Below the pieces are notes generated by a model. It searched no databases and was not told the DNA's origin. It was given only the letters and a program-made list of their open reading frames with translations. Positions 18,601-26,220 of a stretch of DNA of 64,000 bases are shown in pieces; position 1 is the stretch's first letter; each line of letters opens with the position of its first letter. The stretch spans positions 176,312 through 240,311 of the forward strand of contig NZ_JACIBX010000004.1 in the NCBI RefSeq assembly GCF_014195545.1. The letters are read 5' to 3'. The position numbers and the translations under genes are program-made. This DNA is from Limimaricola variabilis (GTDB lineage: Bacteria; Pseudomonadota; Alphaproteobacteria; Rhodobacterales; Rhodobacteraceae).

Positions 18601-20150
18601 TCACGGGGCTGGCTTCGGCCCACCGCATCTACTTCCAGTCGGGTGGCGGCGATGACAAGATCATCGGAACGCTCCGTCCTCAGGACGTGATCGAACTACC
18701 TAAAGGCGCTAAGGCCTCCGACTATACGGTGGTAGATAACGCGGACGGGACGAGCACGCTCACCAACGGGAAGGGCCACGCGGTCGTCTTCACCCGAGGC
18801 GAGGGCACGCCCCAGATCGACGATGGCGACGGCGACATGGAGGAGCCGGAAGACAACGACGACGAGTACGAGGTGCCGGACACCGGCGGCGACAACGGCT
18901 TCGAGCCGCCCGAGGACGACGAGATGTTCGAGGGGGAGGAGCCGGACGGCGAACAGTCCGAGGAGGACTCGGAGGAGGAGTTCGAGGGCGAAGAAGCCTT
19001 CGATGACGAGGACGCGTTCGAGGAGGGGGAAGAGCCGGAGGGCGAGGACCAGTCCGAAGGCGACGAGGAGCCGGAAGGCGAGGAAACCTCCGAGAACGAC
19101 GAAGACTCCGAGGGCGAAGATGCGCCGGAGGGTGAGGACGAGTTCGAGGAAGAAGAGCCCGAGAACGCGGAAGAGCCCGAGGGCGAGGAGGCCAATGCGT
19201 CCGACGAGGACGACGATGAGGATGACGACTCGGCGCAGCCGCCGGTCGCCGCTCAGCCGCCCGCCACGCCGACCGAACGCGCCGATTACATCATGGGCAC
19301 TGCCGGCAATGACATGCTCGTCGGCCTGGGTGGCGGTGACACGATCCTCGCAGGGGCCGGAGCCGACATCGTGTCTGGCGGCAGAGGCGCCGACTTCCTC
19401 TCCGGCGACGCCGGTCGGGACGTCATCTTTGGTGGCGCCGGCGATGACGACGTGCTCGGCGGCGACGGCGCCGACATGCTCTACGGCGATGCCGGCAACG
19501 ACCGCATCCTGGCCGGCTCGGGCAACGACATGGTGAATGCCGGCGCGGGCAGCGACGTGGTCTTCGGTGGCGCGGGCGACGACACCTTCGTCGCCGAGGT
19601 CGGAGACGGCAACGACACCTACTACGGCGATGACTTCGGCGGCGGATACGGCAACGACACTTTGGACATGTCCGCGATCACCGCCAACATCACCGCCGAT
19701 CTCGGCACGGGTGCGGGAGGGCGCGGCATGGTCGCGAGTTCCCAGACCGGGCGGGACGTGCTCCAGGGGGTGGAGAACATCGTCACCGGCAGCGGGGACG
19801 ACGTCATCACCGCGTCGCGGGCGGTCAACGTCATCGACGGCGGGGACGGCAACGACATCTTCCGCTTCCTGTCGGCCGGCGATGCCAATGGCGACACGAT
19901 CGTCAAGCTTCAGTCGGGCGACCGGATCGACCTCAGCGCGATCGACGCCAACAGCCAGGTCGCCGGAAATCAGAGCTTCACCCTGGTTTCGGACGGCTTC
20001 TCGGGTGCCGGCCAGCTGATGATCTCCGAGGAGATGCGCGAGGACGGGACCTACACCGTGCTGCGCGGCAACGTCGACAATGACGACGAGGCCGACTTCG
20101 AGATCGGGATCAAGAGCGGCCAAGTCAGCGAGTTCCAGCTGACCCTCTGA
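12609..20150 (+). CDS. Giant RTX animal-heme-peroxidase (Mn-oxidising peroxidase-like)
   Basis: This 2,513-residue protein has no signal peptide and should leave by the type I system downstream. Residues about 30-910 form an animal-type heme peroxidase: GQFFDHGLDL (distal His/Ca site, about 202), DAHYITGDGRGNEN, and FRFGHSM-like YRFGHSML with the proximal His near 585, then INIARGRETGMPTLNEAR. After it come an Ig-like segment, three DxxYxxxxPDV/NPLVHY modules (about 972-1090), RTX nonapeptides (from about 1140), an acidic Glu/Asp linker (about 2073-2210), more RTX repeats and a C-terminal secretion region. Start 12609 is preferred (GGAG 6 bases before); a longer frame reaches 12411. RTX heme peroxidases of this design were linked to Mn(II) oxidation in Aurantimonas and a Roseobacter, so that is the best guess. 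Confidence 0.85.
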   Translation: MAVKLNLNDIQFILDQIKIAEAHAAGTPLSELVDSPLQPLGLRTVDGSYNNFGAGREQWGASGELFPGLTNPSYPTGSGSFGNSAYPSNNDYGQPGNVVDSEPRLISNLIVDQTSTNPAAIYTALQHAGYEGNLLEAVATIRAKYDEIRSNPDWEKDTELRDGYEAYLEPYGIELDGWTIMLPNVAPDDGISAPYNALFTFFGQFFDHGLDLVKKGGNGTVFIPLSEDDPLYNVDPRLAHTNFMAVTRSTTSETGAGNVTTPWVDQNQTYTSHASHQVFLREYKADTAGKPLATGHLLDGVRGLATWADVKEQARTLLGIDLTDLDVTAVPELLVDPYGEFIRGENGLPQILAAFQKADDDADGNPILVPLYVEGNLDAPVNPSAIKLPAGTLVYDPASGSNRVIEEGETVSAARTGHAFLDDIAHNAAPVTDMNGQLVADGDSEAGNRVAQDGRGRNTEYDDELLDAHYITGDGRGNENIGLSAVHHIFHSEHNRQVEDIKTTIEASGNARLIAEWKLPDGSWDGERLFQAARFATEMQYQHLAFEEFARKIQPDVDIFVVQPDVELNPAILAEFAHVVYRFGHSMLNQTVDMIDADGNRTGSMDLFDAFLNPLAFGADTVNANGEVEATVTHREAAGAIIRGMTGQVGNEIDEFVTDTLRNQLLGIPLDLAAINIARGRETGMPTLNEARAQFMEMADGDTQLKPYENWSDFALNLKNPASIINFIAAYGTHESIRLATTIEGKRDAAFAIVMGGNGAPSDRMAFLNGTGTYANDLGGLQNIDLWVGGLAEKKMSFGGMLGSTFSFVFEMQMEQLQDADRFYYLSRVQGRNLLTELENNSLAKMAQANTDLGETDFALPADIFSTTDHIFYMDYAKQLAMTGKADPEHEEQTLGAFTKLVDRRDSEAVGVEASGLPTGVTFDHDARSLAGTVSQAGSYEMTFTSSYDNAPDRTHVVRIVAAEATPVEAAHLDFLVDDAFYNATYPDVAASGMDPDAHYAQFGWSEDRRPNAFFDSAYYMAQMPDKDWNGINPLVHYAEIGWKLGLDPAANFDTGAYLAAHPDVAAAGFNPLVHYLGHGRAEGRAIFDAEPSDAVPVEVGQAFSADVPQTVFGGDGIADYLRYNGADHTIISGSDRNDVIVGGDGDDAIWGNDGDDRIEAGYGVDMVNGGKGDDIITNSGTDIGETDMLKGDEGNDVIHAGSGMALLFGGEGKDFLMTGPDGSEARGGEGDDFLLGGEGQDALFGNGGDDWIEGGARADFIAGDNADIFFNSDVIGHDVLNGGRGDTDYDADSGDDIMVAGEGIQKNIGMWGHDWVIHKGQKVAANVDMNFPVFTTLPLEILRDRFSEVEGLSGWKHDDILRGDDRVADDGFELETEVEEERAVNEPGEEENGVVQEEEVIIPGVTVVTQKQEVGPTVYDPTPEGNFVHNELDQDGIDRISGLDKIITPDMMRAQAYRANGSWERLAEGEQGDITQVFVGGNILLGGGGSDLIEGRGGDDVIDGDAWLNVRISIRDANGVEIATAEGMSARVYSPSGIELHRGRPLSALMLERVYNPGQLHIVREILYDNSGTDRAFYWDDQENYAFDGTSDGRLVVEHVMVSESDAEDGNAGNPFDPITGKARSSDGRDILANIEELQFRDRVIGIINGTSANDTLNGTDGNNILIGMDGNDTINAGQGNDLLIGGRGDDQLNGGEHDDRLIGGLGNDTLDGGTGNDTYVMSMADGMDTITEGGGEGAQDRIILQTRGQALDGFSAHDSHAAGGRGDLVIDFNGQMITVAGHYTGGNAQTGVELINFEGGSIAGYNLGQADYRISRSDGSDNNRTGGAENDFIAGETARDVINGLDGNDLLFGGGGDDELYGGTGDDLLVGGQGNDVLNGGDGDDTITWEVGHGSDQMDGGEGYDTVHVGGDATAEAYAIYTRAEAASAFSYTGDAEIVIRRNGITVAELSNTENIVIDGKGGGDTFTVHGDFSDTDLAYKTITLKGSAAGETIDITGLASAHRIYFQSGGGDDKIIGTLRPQDVIELPKGAKASDYTVVDNADGTSTLTNGKGHAVVFTRGEGTPQIDDGDGDMEEPEDNDDEYEVPDTGGDNGFEPPEDDEMFEGEEPDGEQSEEDSEEEFEGEEAFDDEDAFEEGEEPEGEDQSEGDEEPEGEETSENDEDSEGEDAPEGEDEFEEEEPENAEEPEGEEANASDEDDDEDDDSAQPPVAAQPPATPTERADYIMGTAGNDMLVGLGGGDTILAGAGADIVSGGRGADFLSGDAGRDVIFGGAGDDDVLGGDGADMLYGDAGNDRILAGSGNDMVNAGAGSDVVFGGAGDDTFVAEVGDGNDTYYGDDFGGGYGNDTLDMSAITANITADLGTGAGGRGMVASSQTGRDVLQGVENIVTGSGDDVITASRAVNVIDGGDGNDIFRFLSAGDANGDTIVKLQSGDRIDLSAIDANSQVAGNQSFTLVSDGFSGAGQLMISEEMREDGTYTVLRGNVDNDDEADFEIGIKSGQVSEFQLTL
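16024..18290 (+). repeat. RTX calcium-binding repeat blocks, first set
   Basis: Several blocks of GGxGxDxUx nonapeptides (for example GGDGDD, GGKGDD, GGRGDD, GGLGND) are interrupted by non-repeat insertions around 16430-17040 and 17120-17540. They should fold as Ca2+-filled beta-rolls after secretion. Confidence 0.9.
18820..19240 (+). repeat. Acidic Glu/Asp linker in the peroxidase
   Basis: About 140 residues consist mostly of Glu, Asp, Gly, Pro and Ser, with recurring EPEGE/EGEE units. It separates the main RTX body from the last RTX block. It may bind many cations loosely or act as a charged spacer. Confidence 0.8.
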
Positions 20151-20157
20151 GTGCGGT

Positions 20158-20192
20158 GGCGGGCGGGGACACCCCCGCCCGCCCCGAATTTT
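20158..20192 (+). terminator. Terminator/attenuator between peroxidase and exporter genes
   Basis: A perfect 11-bp stem GGCGGGCGGGG/CCCCGCCCGCC with a 4-base loop ACAC lies 8 bases after the peroxidase stop and is followed by AATTTT. It probably reduces read-through so that substrate mRNA exceeds exporter mRNA. Confidence 0.65.
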
Positions 20193-20226
20193 CCAGTTTC
20201 ACGGTTACAGGGGTGGAGTGACTCTG

Positions 20227-21981
20227 ATGGCAAACGCAGAAGCCAAGGCCGAGGCGAAGAGAAAGTCCGGAGAAAAACTGACCAAGGGATTTCGGGGTGT
20301 CTTCTTCTTCCTGTTCGGCGTCTCCGGGATCATAAATCTTCTGGCGCTGACCGGCGCGTTCTACATGATGCAGATCTACGACCGGGCGCTGACGAGCGGC
20401 AGCATTCCGACCCTGCTGGCCATCTCCGTCCTCGCGGTCGGCCTGTATTTCTTCCAGGGCCTGTTCGATATCGTCCGGTCGCAGATCCTGGTCCGCGTGG
20501 GCTCCGAGCTCGACCGGAAGGTCGCCCCCACGGCGCACCAGGTGGCCATCGACATGCCGAGATTCGGCTTCTCGACGGCCGAGGCCCTCGCACGCGGCCG
20601 CGACGTGGACACGGTGCGCGGCTTCCTCGGGAGCCAGGGGCCTATGGCACTGTTCGACCTGCCCTGGGTGCCCGTGTTCGTCGCCTTCGTCTACATGCTC
20701 CACCCGGCCCTCGGCATGCTCACGCTGGGCGGCGCGATCGTCCTGACGACGCTGACCCTGTTGGCAGAGATCCTGACCCGCAAGCTGAGCACGGCGACGC
20801 ATGAGGCGTATATCCAGAGAAACGCCATCGCGGATTCCAACGCGCGCAACTCCGAATGCCTTCGGGCCATGGGGATCTCGGGCCGGGCGCTGCGTCGCTT
20901 TGCGGCCGCGAACGAAGAGCATCTCGACCTGCAGACCCGCACCAACGACATCGTCGGCACCTTCGGCGCCATCTCACGGGTGCTTCGGATGATCCTGCAA
21001 TCGTCGGTGCTTGGCCTCGGTGCCTATCTGACCATCCAGGGCAGCCTGTCGGCCGGTGCCATCATCGCGGCGTCCGTCGCGTCGGCCCGCGGTCTCGCCC
21101 CGGTCGATCTCGCGATCGGGAACTGGAAGAACGTGGTGGGCGCGCGGACCGCGTTCGACCGTCTGAAAGGCACAGTGGCCATTCTCGACCAGGCCAAGGT
21201 GCAGATGATGCTTCCCGCACCGGAGCGCTCGCTCAAGGTCGAGAACATCACCGTCGCGGCCCCCGGCTCGGGGCGCGTCCTGCTCAGCGAGGTCAGCTTC
21301 GAGGTGCAGGCCGGCCAGGCGCTCGGCGTCATCGGCCCGAGCGGCGGCGGCAAGACGACGCTCGTGCGCGCCCTGACCGGCATCTGGCCGGTGCTGCGCG
21401 GCAGCGTCCGGCTCGATGACGCGGAGCTGGCGCAGTGGAACGAGGAGGAGCTGGGCAACTTCGTCGGCTACATGCCGCAGGAATACTCCCTGCTGGACGA
21501 GACCATCGCCCAGAACATCGCGCGGCTCGACGACGAAGCCGATCCGCGCGGCGTCATCAAGGCGGGCCGCATCGCGGCGGTGCACGAGATGATCGTCCGG
21601 CTGCCGGATGGCTATCACACCCGGCTCGGTCCGAACGGCACTTCCCTCTCGGGCGGCCAGCGCCAGCGGATCGGCCTGGCGCGCGCGCTCTATGGCGACC
21701 CGTTCCTGGTGGTCCTCGACGAGCCCAACTCGAACCTCGACGGCGAGGGCGAGGCGGCTCTCACCGCGGCCATCGAGGCGGTGAAGGCGCGCGGCGGGAT
21801 CGTCGTGGTGATCGCCCACCGCCCGAGCGCACTGGCGGCGGTCGATCTGGTCGCGGTCATTCAGCAGGGCAAGCTCTCGGCCTTCGGTCCGCGCGACCAG
21901 ATCGTCGGTGGGCAGGTGCGCACGCCCAAGCCCAAGGTGGCAACGGCCCCCGTGGCCCCGGTTGTGGCGACGGCGTCATGA
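20227..21981 (+). CDS. Type I secretion ABC transporter (PrtD-like, permease plus ATPase)
   Basis: This 584-residue inner-membrane exporter has an N-terminal six-helix membrane domain (residues about 20-310) fused to an ATPase with Walker A GPSGGGKTT, signature LSGGQRQRIGLARALYG and Walker B VVLDEPNSNLD. It lacks the N-terminal peptidase-like domain of HlyB-type proteins, so it is PrtD/AprD-like. Start 20227 has GGTGGAG 8 bases upstream; a GTG at 20218 is a weaker choice. Its job is to push the RTX peroxidase, and probably the second RTX protein, across the envelope together with the adaptor at 24146. An outer-membrane TolC partner is not in the window. Confidence 0.93.
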   Translation: MANAEAKAEAKRKSGEKLTKGFRGVFFFLFGVSGIINLLALTGAFYMMQIYDRALTSGSIPTLLAISVLAVGLYFFQGLFDIVRSQILVRVGSELDRKVAPTAHQVAIDMPRFGFSTAEALARGRDVDTVRGFLGSQGPMALFDLPWVPVFVAFVYMLHPALGMLTLGGAIVLTTLTLLAEILTRKLSTATHEAYIQRNAIADSNARNSECLRAMGISGRALRRFAAANEEHLDLQTRTNDIVGTFGAISRVLRMILQSSVLGLGAYLTIQGSLSAGAIIAASVASARGLAPVDLAIGNWKNVVGARTAFDRLKGTVAILDQAKVQMMLPAPERSLKVENITVAAPGSGRVLLSEVSFEVQAGQALGVIGPSGGGKTTLVRALTGIWPVLRGSVRLDDAELAQWNEEELGNFVGYMPQEYSLLDETIAQNIARLDDEADPRGVIKAGRIAAVHEMIVRLPDGYHTRLGPNGTSLSGGQRQRIGLARALYGDPFLVVLDEPNSNLDGEGEAALTAAIEAVKARGGIVVVIAHRPSALAAVDLVAVIQQGKLSAFGPRDQIVGGQVRTPKPKVATAPVAPVVATAS

Positions 21982-24125
21982 TTTCGGTCAAGAGCACGAA
22001 GGGCGCGGTCGAGAACGCCGATCCCGCCGAGCCCTATGCGCGGCGGACGGTCGCCAAACCGTTCGGGCTGGCCAAGGCGGGCGCATGGCTCATCGCGGTG
22101 GCCGTGTATCTCAAGACGGCCCTGTCCGGGAGCGTCGAAGCCGCCGCGCCGGCAGGGGCCAAGGAGCACAGGGAGTTCAAGAAGGAGCCGCGACCGGTTC
22201 CGGACAGCAAGGATGAGCAATCCTTTCCGAAAGAGACCTCCCCGCTGCCCGAGAAGTTCGACGGCCACACCGTGAAGACCTTGCTGGCCGCCGATCCCAA
22301 CTCCGACACCATCGCCTTCTTCACCGGAGAGGCGAAGCTGGATCCGGCGATCTTCAAGCCCGTGGCCTATGTTCCGTCGGAGGCCAACGTGAATGGCTTC
22401 CCGAATGAACACCCGCTCCTGTCCGGACATCTTCGCAGGGTGATCGACGGCGACAAGGCCGCCCCGCCGAAGCTCAGGAAGCCCTCCAAGGAGGAGCCGG
22501 TGAAGACTCCTCAGGAGGTCAAGGGCGAGGAGCAGACCCCCGCCAAGGAAAGCCCGCCAGAAACCGACGCGTCGGGCGGTGCGACCGAGAACAGCACCGA
22601 TGACGGGGAAGAGGGCGACGGCGCGAAGACGAGCAACCGGGCGCCGCGCGTGTCAGGGCCGCTCTACCTGAACGACCTGTCGGTCTGCGCGATCCTGTCG
22701 CTCAGCCTGGCGGATCTACTGCGGGGCGCGACCGATCCCGATGGCGACCAACTCCATGTCGAGAACGTCTCGGCCTCCTCCGGGCATCTGACCTTCCATC
22801 CGGAAGGCTACTGGGAGTTCGAAACCGGGGGCGAGGTTCAGCCGGTGGTGATCACCTACACCATCAGCGACGGCAACCTAGGCGTTCAGCAGACCTTGGA
22901 GTTCGAGGTCACGCCCACCCATGACATCCTCGGCACCGAGGGCGACGACATCCTGATCGGCACCATGTGCGACGACGACATCCGGGCGCTGGCCGGGGAT
23001 GACCTGATTGACGCACGCGCCGGGGACGACCTGATCCAGGGCGGGGCCGGGGATGACCATATCTTCGCCGGTCCGGGCAACGACTGGGTCCATGGCGGGC
23101 CGGGGCACGACATCATCTTCGGTGGCAGCGGCGACGATTTCCTCGAAGGCGGCAGGGGGAACGACCGCCTGTTCGGGGAGAGCGGAGGCGACGAGCTCTC
23201 TGGCGGCGAGGGAGATGATCACCTCGAGGGGGGGAGCGGCGATGACGTCCTCTCCGGCGGTCAGGGGAACGACCGGATCATCGGTAATGTCGGGAACGAC
23301 ATGATCTTCGGCGATGCCGGTGACGATACGATCGACGGCGGCAGGGGCGACGATTTCGTGGAGGGGGGCGCCGGCAACGACGTCCTGCGCGGCGGCAGCG
23401 GGAACGACCGCATGACCGGCGGCGATGGCAACGACCACATGGTCGGAGGGGACGGAGCCGATATCCTTCTCGGCGAGGCGGGCGACGACCTGATCGAAGA
23501 CGGCCGGGGCGCGGACATCGTGAATGGCGGCGCGGGTGACGACATCGTCGTCGCGACCCCGGATGGTGCTACCGATCACTATGACGGCGGAGAGGGCGTC
23601 GACCGGATCGACTATTCCGCCGCCACCGAGGATCTGGTGATCGACCTCGCTGCCGGGCGTGTAACCGGGGTCGAGATCGGACAGGATTTCATCTCGAACT
23701 TCGAGCATGTGGTGGCCGGAGCCGGCAATGACCTGATCCGTTTCGGCGCGCAGCCGGTGACGGTGACGGGCGGCGCGGGTCAGAACCGGTTCGAGTTCGC
23801 GACCGAGGACCTCTGGGAGGACTTCTTCGAAGGCCGGTTCGAGGCGCACAGGATGGAGATCCACGACTTCAAGGTCGGTGATCACCTGAAGCTGTCGAAG
23901 TGGGACATCATGCACGGCAATGATGACGGGCCGGAGGACTACGAGGATGTCGTGTTCGATGCCCGTCCCTCCGCCGTCGATATCCCGATCCGCTACAGAT
24001 CCGAGCGGACGGAGGAGATCGACAGGACCGTCCTCGAAGCCGATCTCGATGGTGACCAGTTCTACGAGATCTCGTTCATCCTGAATGGCCACCACTCTCT
24101 CATTATCCAAGCAAGCGCTTGCTGA
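21978..24125 (+). CDS. Second RTX protein with cadherin-like domain and N-terminal hydrophobic segment
   Basis: This 715-residue protein starts inside the exporter gene's stop (ATGA). Residues about 30-52 are hydrophobic after a basic stretch, like a membrane anchor or retention signal. A charged Pro/Lys/Glu region follows to about 220, then a cadherin-like module (DPDGDQLHVENVSASSG, about 252-268, and VVITYTISDGNLG), then a dense RTX array (about 315-530) and a C-terminal domain. No enzyme motif was seen. Lying between exporter and adaptor genes, it is probably co-secreted or helps anchor or assemble the secreted peroxidase. It could also be a surface adhesin. Confidence 0.8.
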   Translation: MISVKSTKGAVENADPAEPYARRTVAKPFGLAKAGAWLIAVAVYLKTALSGSVEAAAPAGAKEHREFKKEPRPVPDSKDEQSFPKETSPLPEKFDGHTVKTLLAADPNSDTIAFFTGEAKLDPAIFKPVAYVPSEANVNGFPNEHPLLSGHLRRVIDGDKAAPPKLRKPSKEEPVKTPQEVKGEEQTPAKESPPETDASGGATENSTDDGEEGDGAKTSNRAPRVSGPLYLNDLSVCAILSLSLADLLRGATDPDGDQLHVENVSASSGHLTFHPEGYWEFETGGEVQPVVITYTISDGNLGVQQTLEFEVTPTHDILGTEGDDILIGTMCDDDIRALAGDDLIDARAGDDLIQGGAGDDHIFAGPGNDWVHGGPGHDIIFGGSGDDFLEGGRGNDRLFGESGGDELSGGEGDDHLEGGSGDDVLSGGQGNDRIIGNVGNDMIFGDAGDDTIDGGRGDDFVEGGAGNDVLRGGSGNDRMTGGDGNDHMVGGDGADILLGEAGDDLIEDGRGADIVNGGAGDDIVVATPDGATDHYDGGEGVDRIDYSAATEDLVIDLAAGRVTGVEIGQDFISNFEHVVAGAGNDLIRFGAQPVTVTGGAGQNRFEFATEDLWEDFFEGRFEAHRMEIHDFKVGDHLKLSKWDIMHGNDDGPEDYEDVVFDARPSAVDIPIRYRSERTEEIDRTVLEADLDGDQFYEISFILNGHHSLIIQASAC
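22918..23550 (+). repeat. RTX repeat array in the second RTX protein
   Basis: Near-continuous GGxGxD nonapeptides such as GGAGDD, GGSGDD, GGRGND and GGEGDD cover about 200 residues. This array is denser than those in the peroxidase. Confidence 0.9.
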
Positions 24126-24145
24126 CCGAAGGCGGGGAAAATTCC

Positions 24146-25459
24146 ATGCAACATACTGCGAACGCGTCCAAGCGATATGGCTCCAAGGGCATTCGGGCCC
24201 GCGTCGCCACCGGCATCCTGCTGGGAACCTTCCTCGTGGTCGGCGCCGGTGGATGGGCGGCGACGGCGAAACTGACGGGCGCGGTCATCGCGCCGGGGAC
24301 CGTCACCGTGGATGACGAACTCAAGGCCGTTCAGCATCGGGACGGCGGCATCGTGCAGGAGATCGCCGTCCGCGAGGGCGACGTTGTCGAGGAGGGCCAG
24401 GTGCTCATCCGGCTCGAAGATGCCCAGACAAAGGCCGAGCTCTCGATCATCAGAACCCAGATCAACGAGAACGAGGTCCGGCGGCTGCGACTGCTGGCCG
24501 AACGCGATGGCCTCGCCGTGATCGAACTTCCCGAAGAGTTCGAGAAGGCCGAAGGCAGCGTCGCGAGTCTGGTGCTGGGCGAGACACGGCTCTTCGACGG
24601 CAACTCCAAGACCCGTGAGAACCAGAAGCAGCAGCTCGAACTCAGCATTCGCCAGATCGGCGACGAAATCGAGGGGCTGCGGGCGCAGAAGCTTTCGAAG
24701 CAGGAGGAGATCGAACTCGTCTCCCAGGATGTCGCCCGGATGAAGAAGCTCTCCGATGACGGCCTCGTCGAAGATGCGCGTCTGACGTCGATCCATCGGG
24801 AGCGGGCCCGGCTCGCCGGAGAGGCGGGGCGGATCGACGCCGAACTCGCCCGCGCGGCGGCCCGTATCAGCGAAATCCGCCTGCAGATCCTCGCGGTCGA
24901 CGACGACGCTCGGACCCAGGCCCAGCGGGAGCTGAGCCAGATCGAGACCCGCCTGTCGGAACTCAGGGACCGGGAAATGGCGGTTCAGGATCGCCTTTCG
25001 CGGAGCGATATCAAGGCCCCGATCACCGGCACCGTGAACGAGTTGATGGTGAACACGATCGGCGGCGTCGTGACGCCCGCCGAGGTGTTGATCACGATCG
25101 TCCCGCATGACGCGGCGCTGAAGGTGGCGGTCAAGCTCAGCCCCGCCAGCATCGATCGGGTCGATGAGGGCCATCTCGCGCGGATGCGCTTCACCTCCTT
25201 CAACCAGAGGGTCACGCCGGAGATCATCGGCCGGGTCGCGCATGTCTCGCCCGCGGCCTCGACCGACGCGGCGACGGGGGAAAGCCACTTCATGGCCGAG
25301 ATCGAGGTGCTCGATGGCGAGCTCGAGAAGCTGCCGTCCCAGCGGCTTCTGCCGGGCATGCCGGTGGAGGTCTACGTGCAGACCGAGGAGCGCACCGCGC
25401 TGTCCTATCTGGCCAAACCCGTGACCGACCAGTTCAACCGGGCCTTCCGGGAAAGATAA
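24146..25459 (+). CDS. HlyD-family type I secretion periplasmic adaptor
   Basis: This 437-residue adaptor has one N-terminal membrane helix (GILLGTFLVVGAGGWAATA, residues about 20-38), a lipoyl half-motif (GTVTVDDELKAVQHRDGGIV), long coiled-coil hairpin arms (about 90-285), the second half-motif with DIKAPITGTV, and a C-terminal beta-barrel domain. ATG 24146 was chosen with GGGG upstream. It bridges the PrtD-like ATPase to an outer-membrane channel. It follows the second RTX gene by 20 bases in the same operon. Confidence 0.92.
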   Translation: MQHTANASKRYGSKGIRARVATGILLGTFLVVGAGGWAATAKLTGAVIAPGTVTVDDELKAVQHRDGGIVQEIAVREGDVVEEGQVLIRLEDAQTKAELSIIRTQINENEVRRLRLLAERDGLAVIELPEEFEKAEGSVASLVLGETRLFDGNSKTRENQKQQLELSIRQIGDEIEGLRAQKLSKQEEIELVSQDVARMKKLSDDGLVEDARLTSIHRERARLAGEAGRIDAELARAAARISEIRLQILAVDDDARTQAQRELSQIETRLSELRDREMAVQDRLSRSDIKAPITGTVNELMVNTIGGVVTPAEVLITIVPHDAALKVAVKLSPASIDRVDEGHLARMRFTSFNQRVTPEIIGRVAHVSPAASTDAATGESHFMAEIEVLDGELEKLPSQRLLPGMPVEVYVQTEERTALSYLAKPVTDQFNRAFRER

Positions 25460-25490
25460 ACAGTGGCTTTTTGAGAGGGAGGGGTAGGGG

Positions 25491-25952
25491 ATGGAGAACG
25501 TCGCTGAATTCCTGAATACGCAAGTGGTGTCGATCTGGAACGCGTTCATGAACGGGGGGAGCGAGGTCCTGTGGGGGGAGCTTACCGAGCCATCGGCCAT
25601 GGTCCTGTTCACCTTGGCGCTCTTGTCCGGCATCGTCAGCAGAAGCGCGACCATGTTCATCGGCGCGACCGCTCTCGCCGGTGCGGGGCTCTATCTGCAG
25701 TACAGCCACGATCTCCTGCTGGATTTCAGGGTGGCCAGCGTGCTGATCGGCGCGCAGGTCATCTTCCTGCTGGGAGGCTGGGCCCATTATCACCATGCCC
25801 GGCAGATGAGATCGGCGCTTCAGGCGCTGGAGAGCGAGAACGAGGAATTGCAGACCAAGCTCGATCGCGAAGTCATCTGGCGCATCGCGGGATACACCAC
25901 CTCGGCGCTGGACCAGAAGGCCGGGTCCAAACCCGCCGACGATGCGAGCTGA
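25491..25952 (+). CDS. Small membrane protein with C-terminal coiled coil, unknown
   Basis: I do not recognise a family for these 153 residues. There are three hydrophobic segments (about 38-55, 58-75, 82-102), then a HYHHARQMRSALQALESENEELQTKL stretch that should form a coiled coil, and a polar tail. A strong purine-rich ribosome binding site (GAGGGAGGGG) precedes the ATG. It is the last gene of the RTX/type I secretion operon, 31 bases after the adaptor, so it may be an accessory factor for secretion or surface retention. That is inference from position. Confidence 0.7.
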   Translation: MENVAEFLNTQVVSIWNAFMNGGSEVLWGELTEPSAMVLFTLALLSGIVSRSATMFIGATALAGAGLYLQYSHDLLLDFRVASVLIGAQVIFLLGGWAHYHHARQMRSALQALESENEELQTKLDREVIWRIAGYTTSALDQKAGSKPADDAS

Positions 25953-26220
25953 TGCATGCGAGGGCCTTTGCGGGGCCGGCGACCCGGCTCCCGAGCAGGC
26001 CCACTTAGCGCCCTGTTTTTCGTCTCCGGCCGCCCCCGTCGAACGGGCAATTCGATAGCCACTCGGCCCTCTCTCGGCCGGAGAGTTGGGCCTCACCAAG
26101 GAGGCTTGGGCCCATGCCTGGGTAGGCGCTCATGTTCCAGCCATGAACTCTCCGGCAGACCGCGGGAATGACGGGCTTCGGGGCGATCTTCATCACCCTG
26201 TGTCCGACCGCGTCGCGACT

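Noticed and set aside
18696..20123. Minus-strand open frame opposite the end of the peroxidase
   Set aside because: Shadow of the GC-rich RTX and acidic codons; the product is low complexity without family features.
16024..23550. Regular short repeats that could suggest a CRISPR array
   Set aside because: They are coding GGxGxD nonapeptide repeats in frame; there are no identical direct repeats with unique spacers of constant length.
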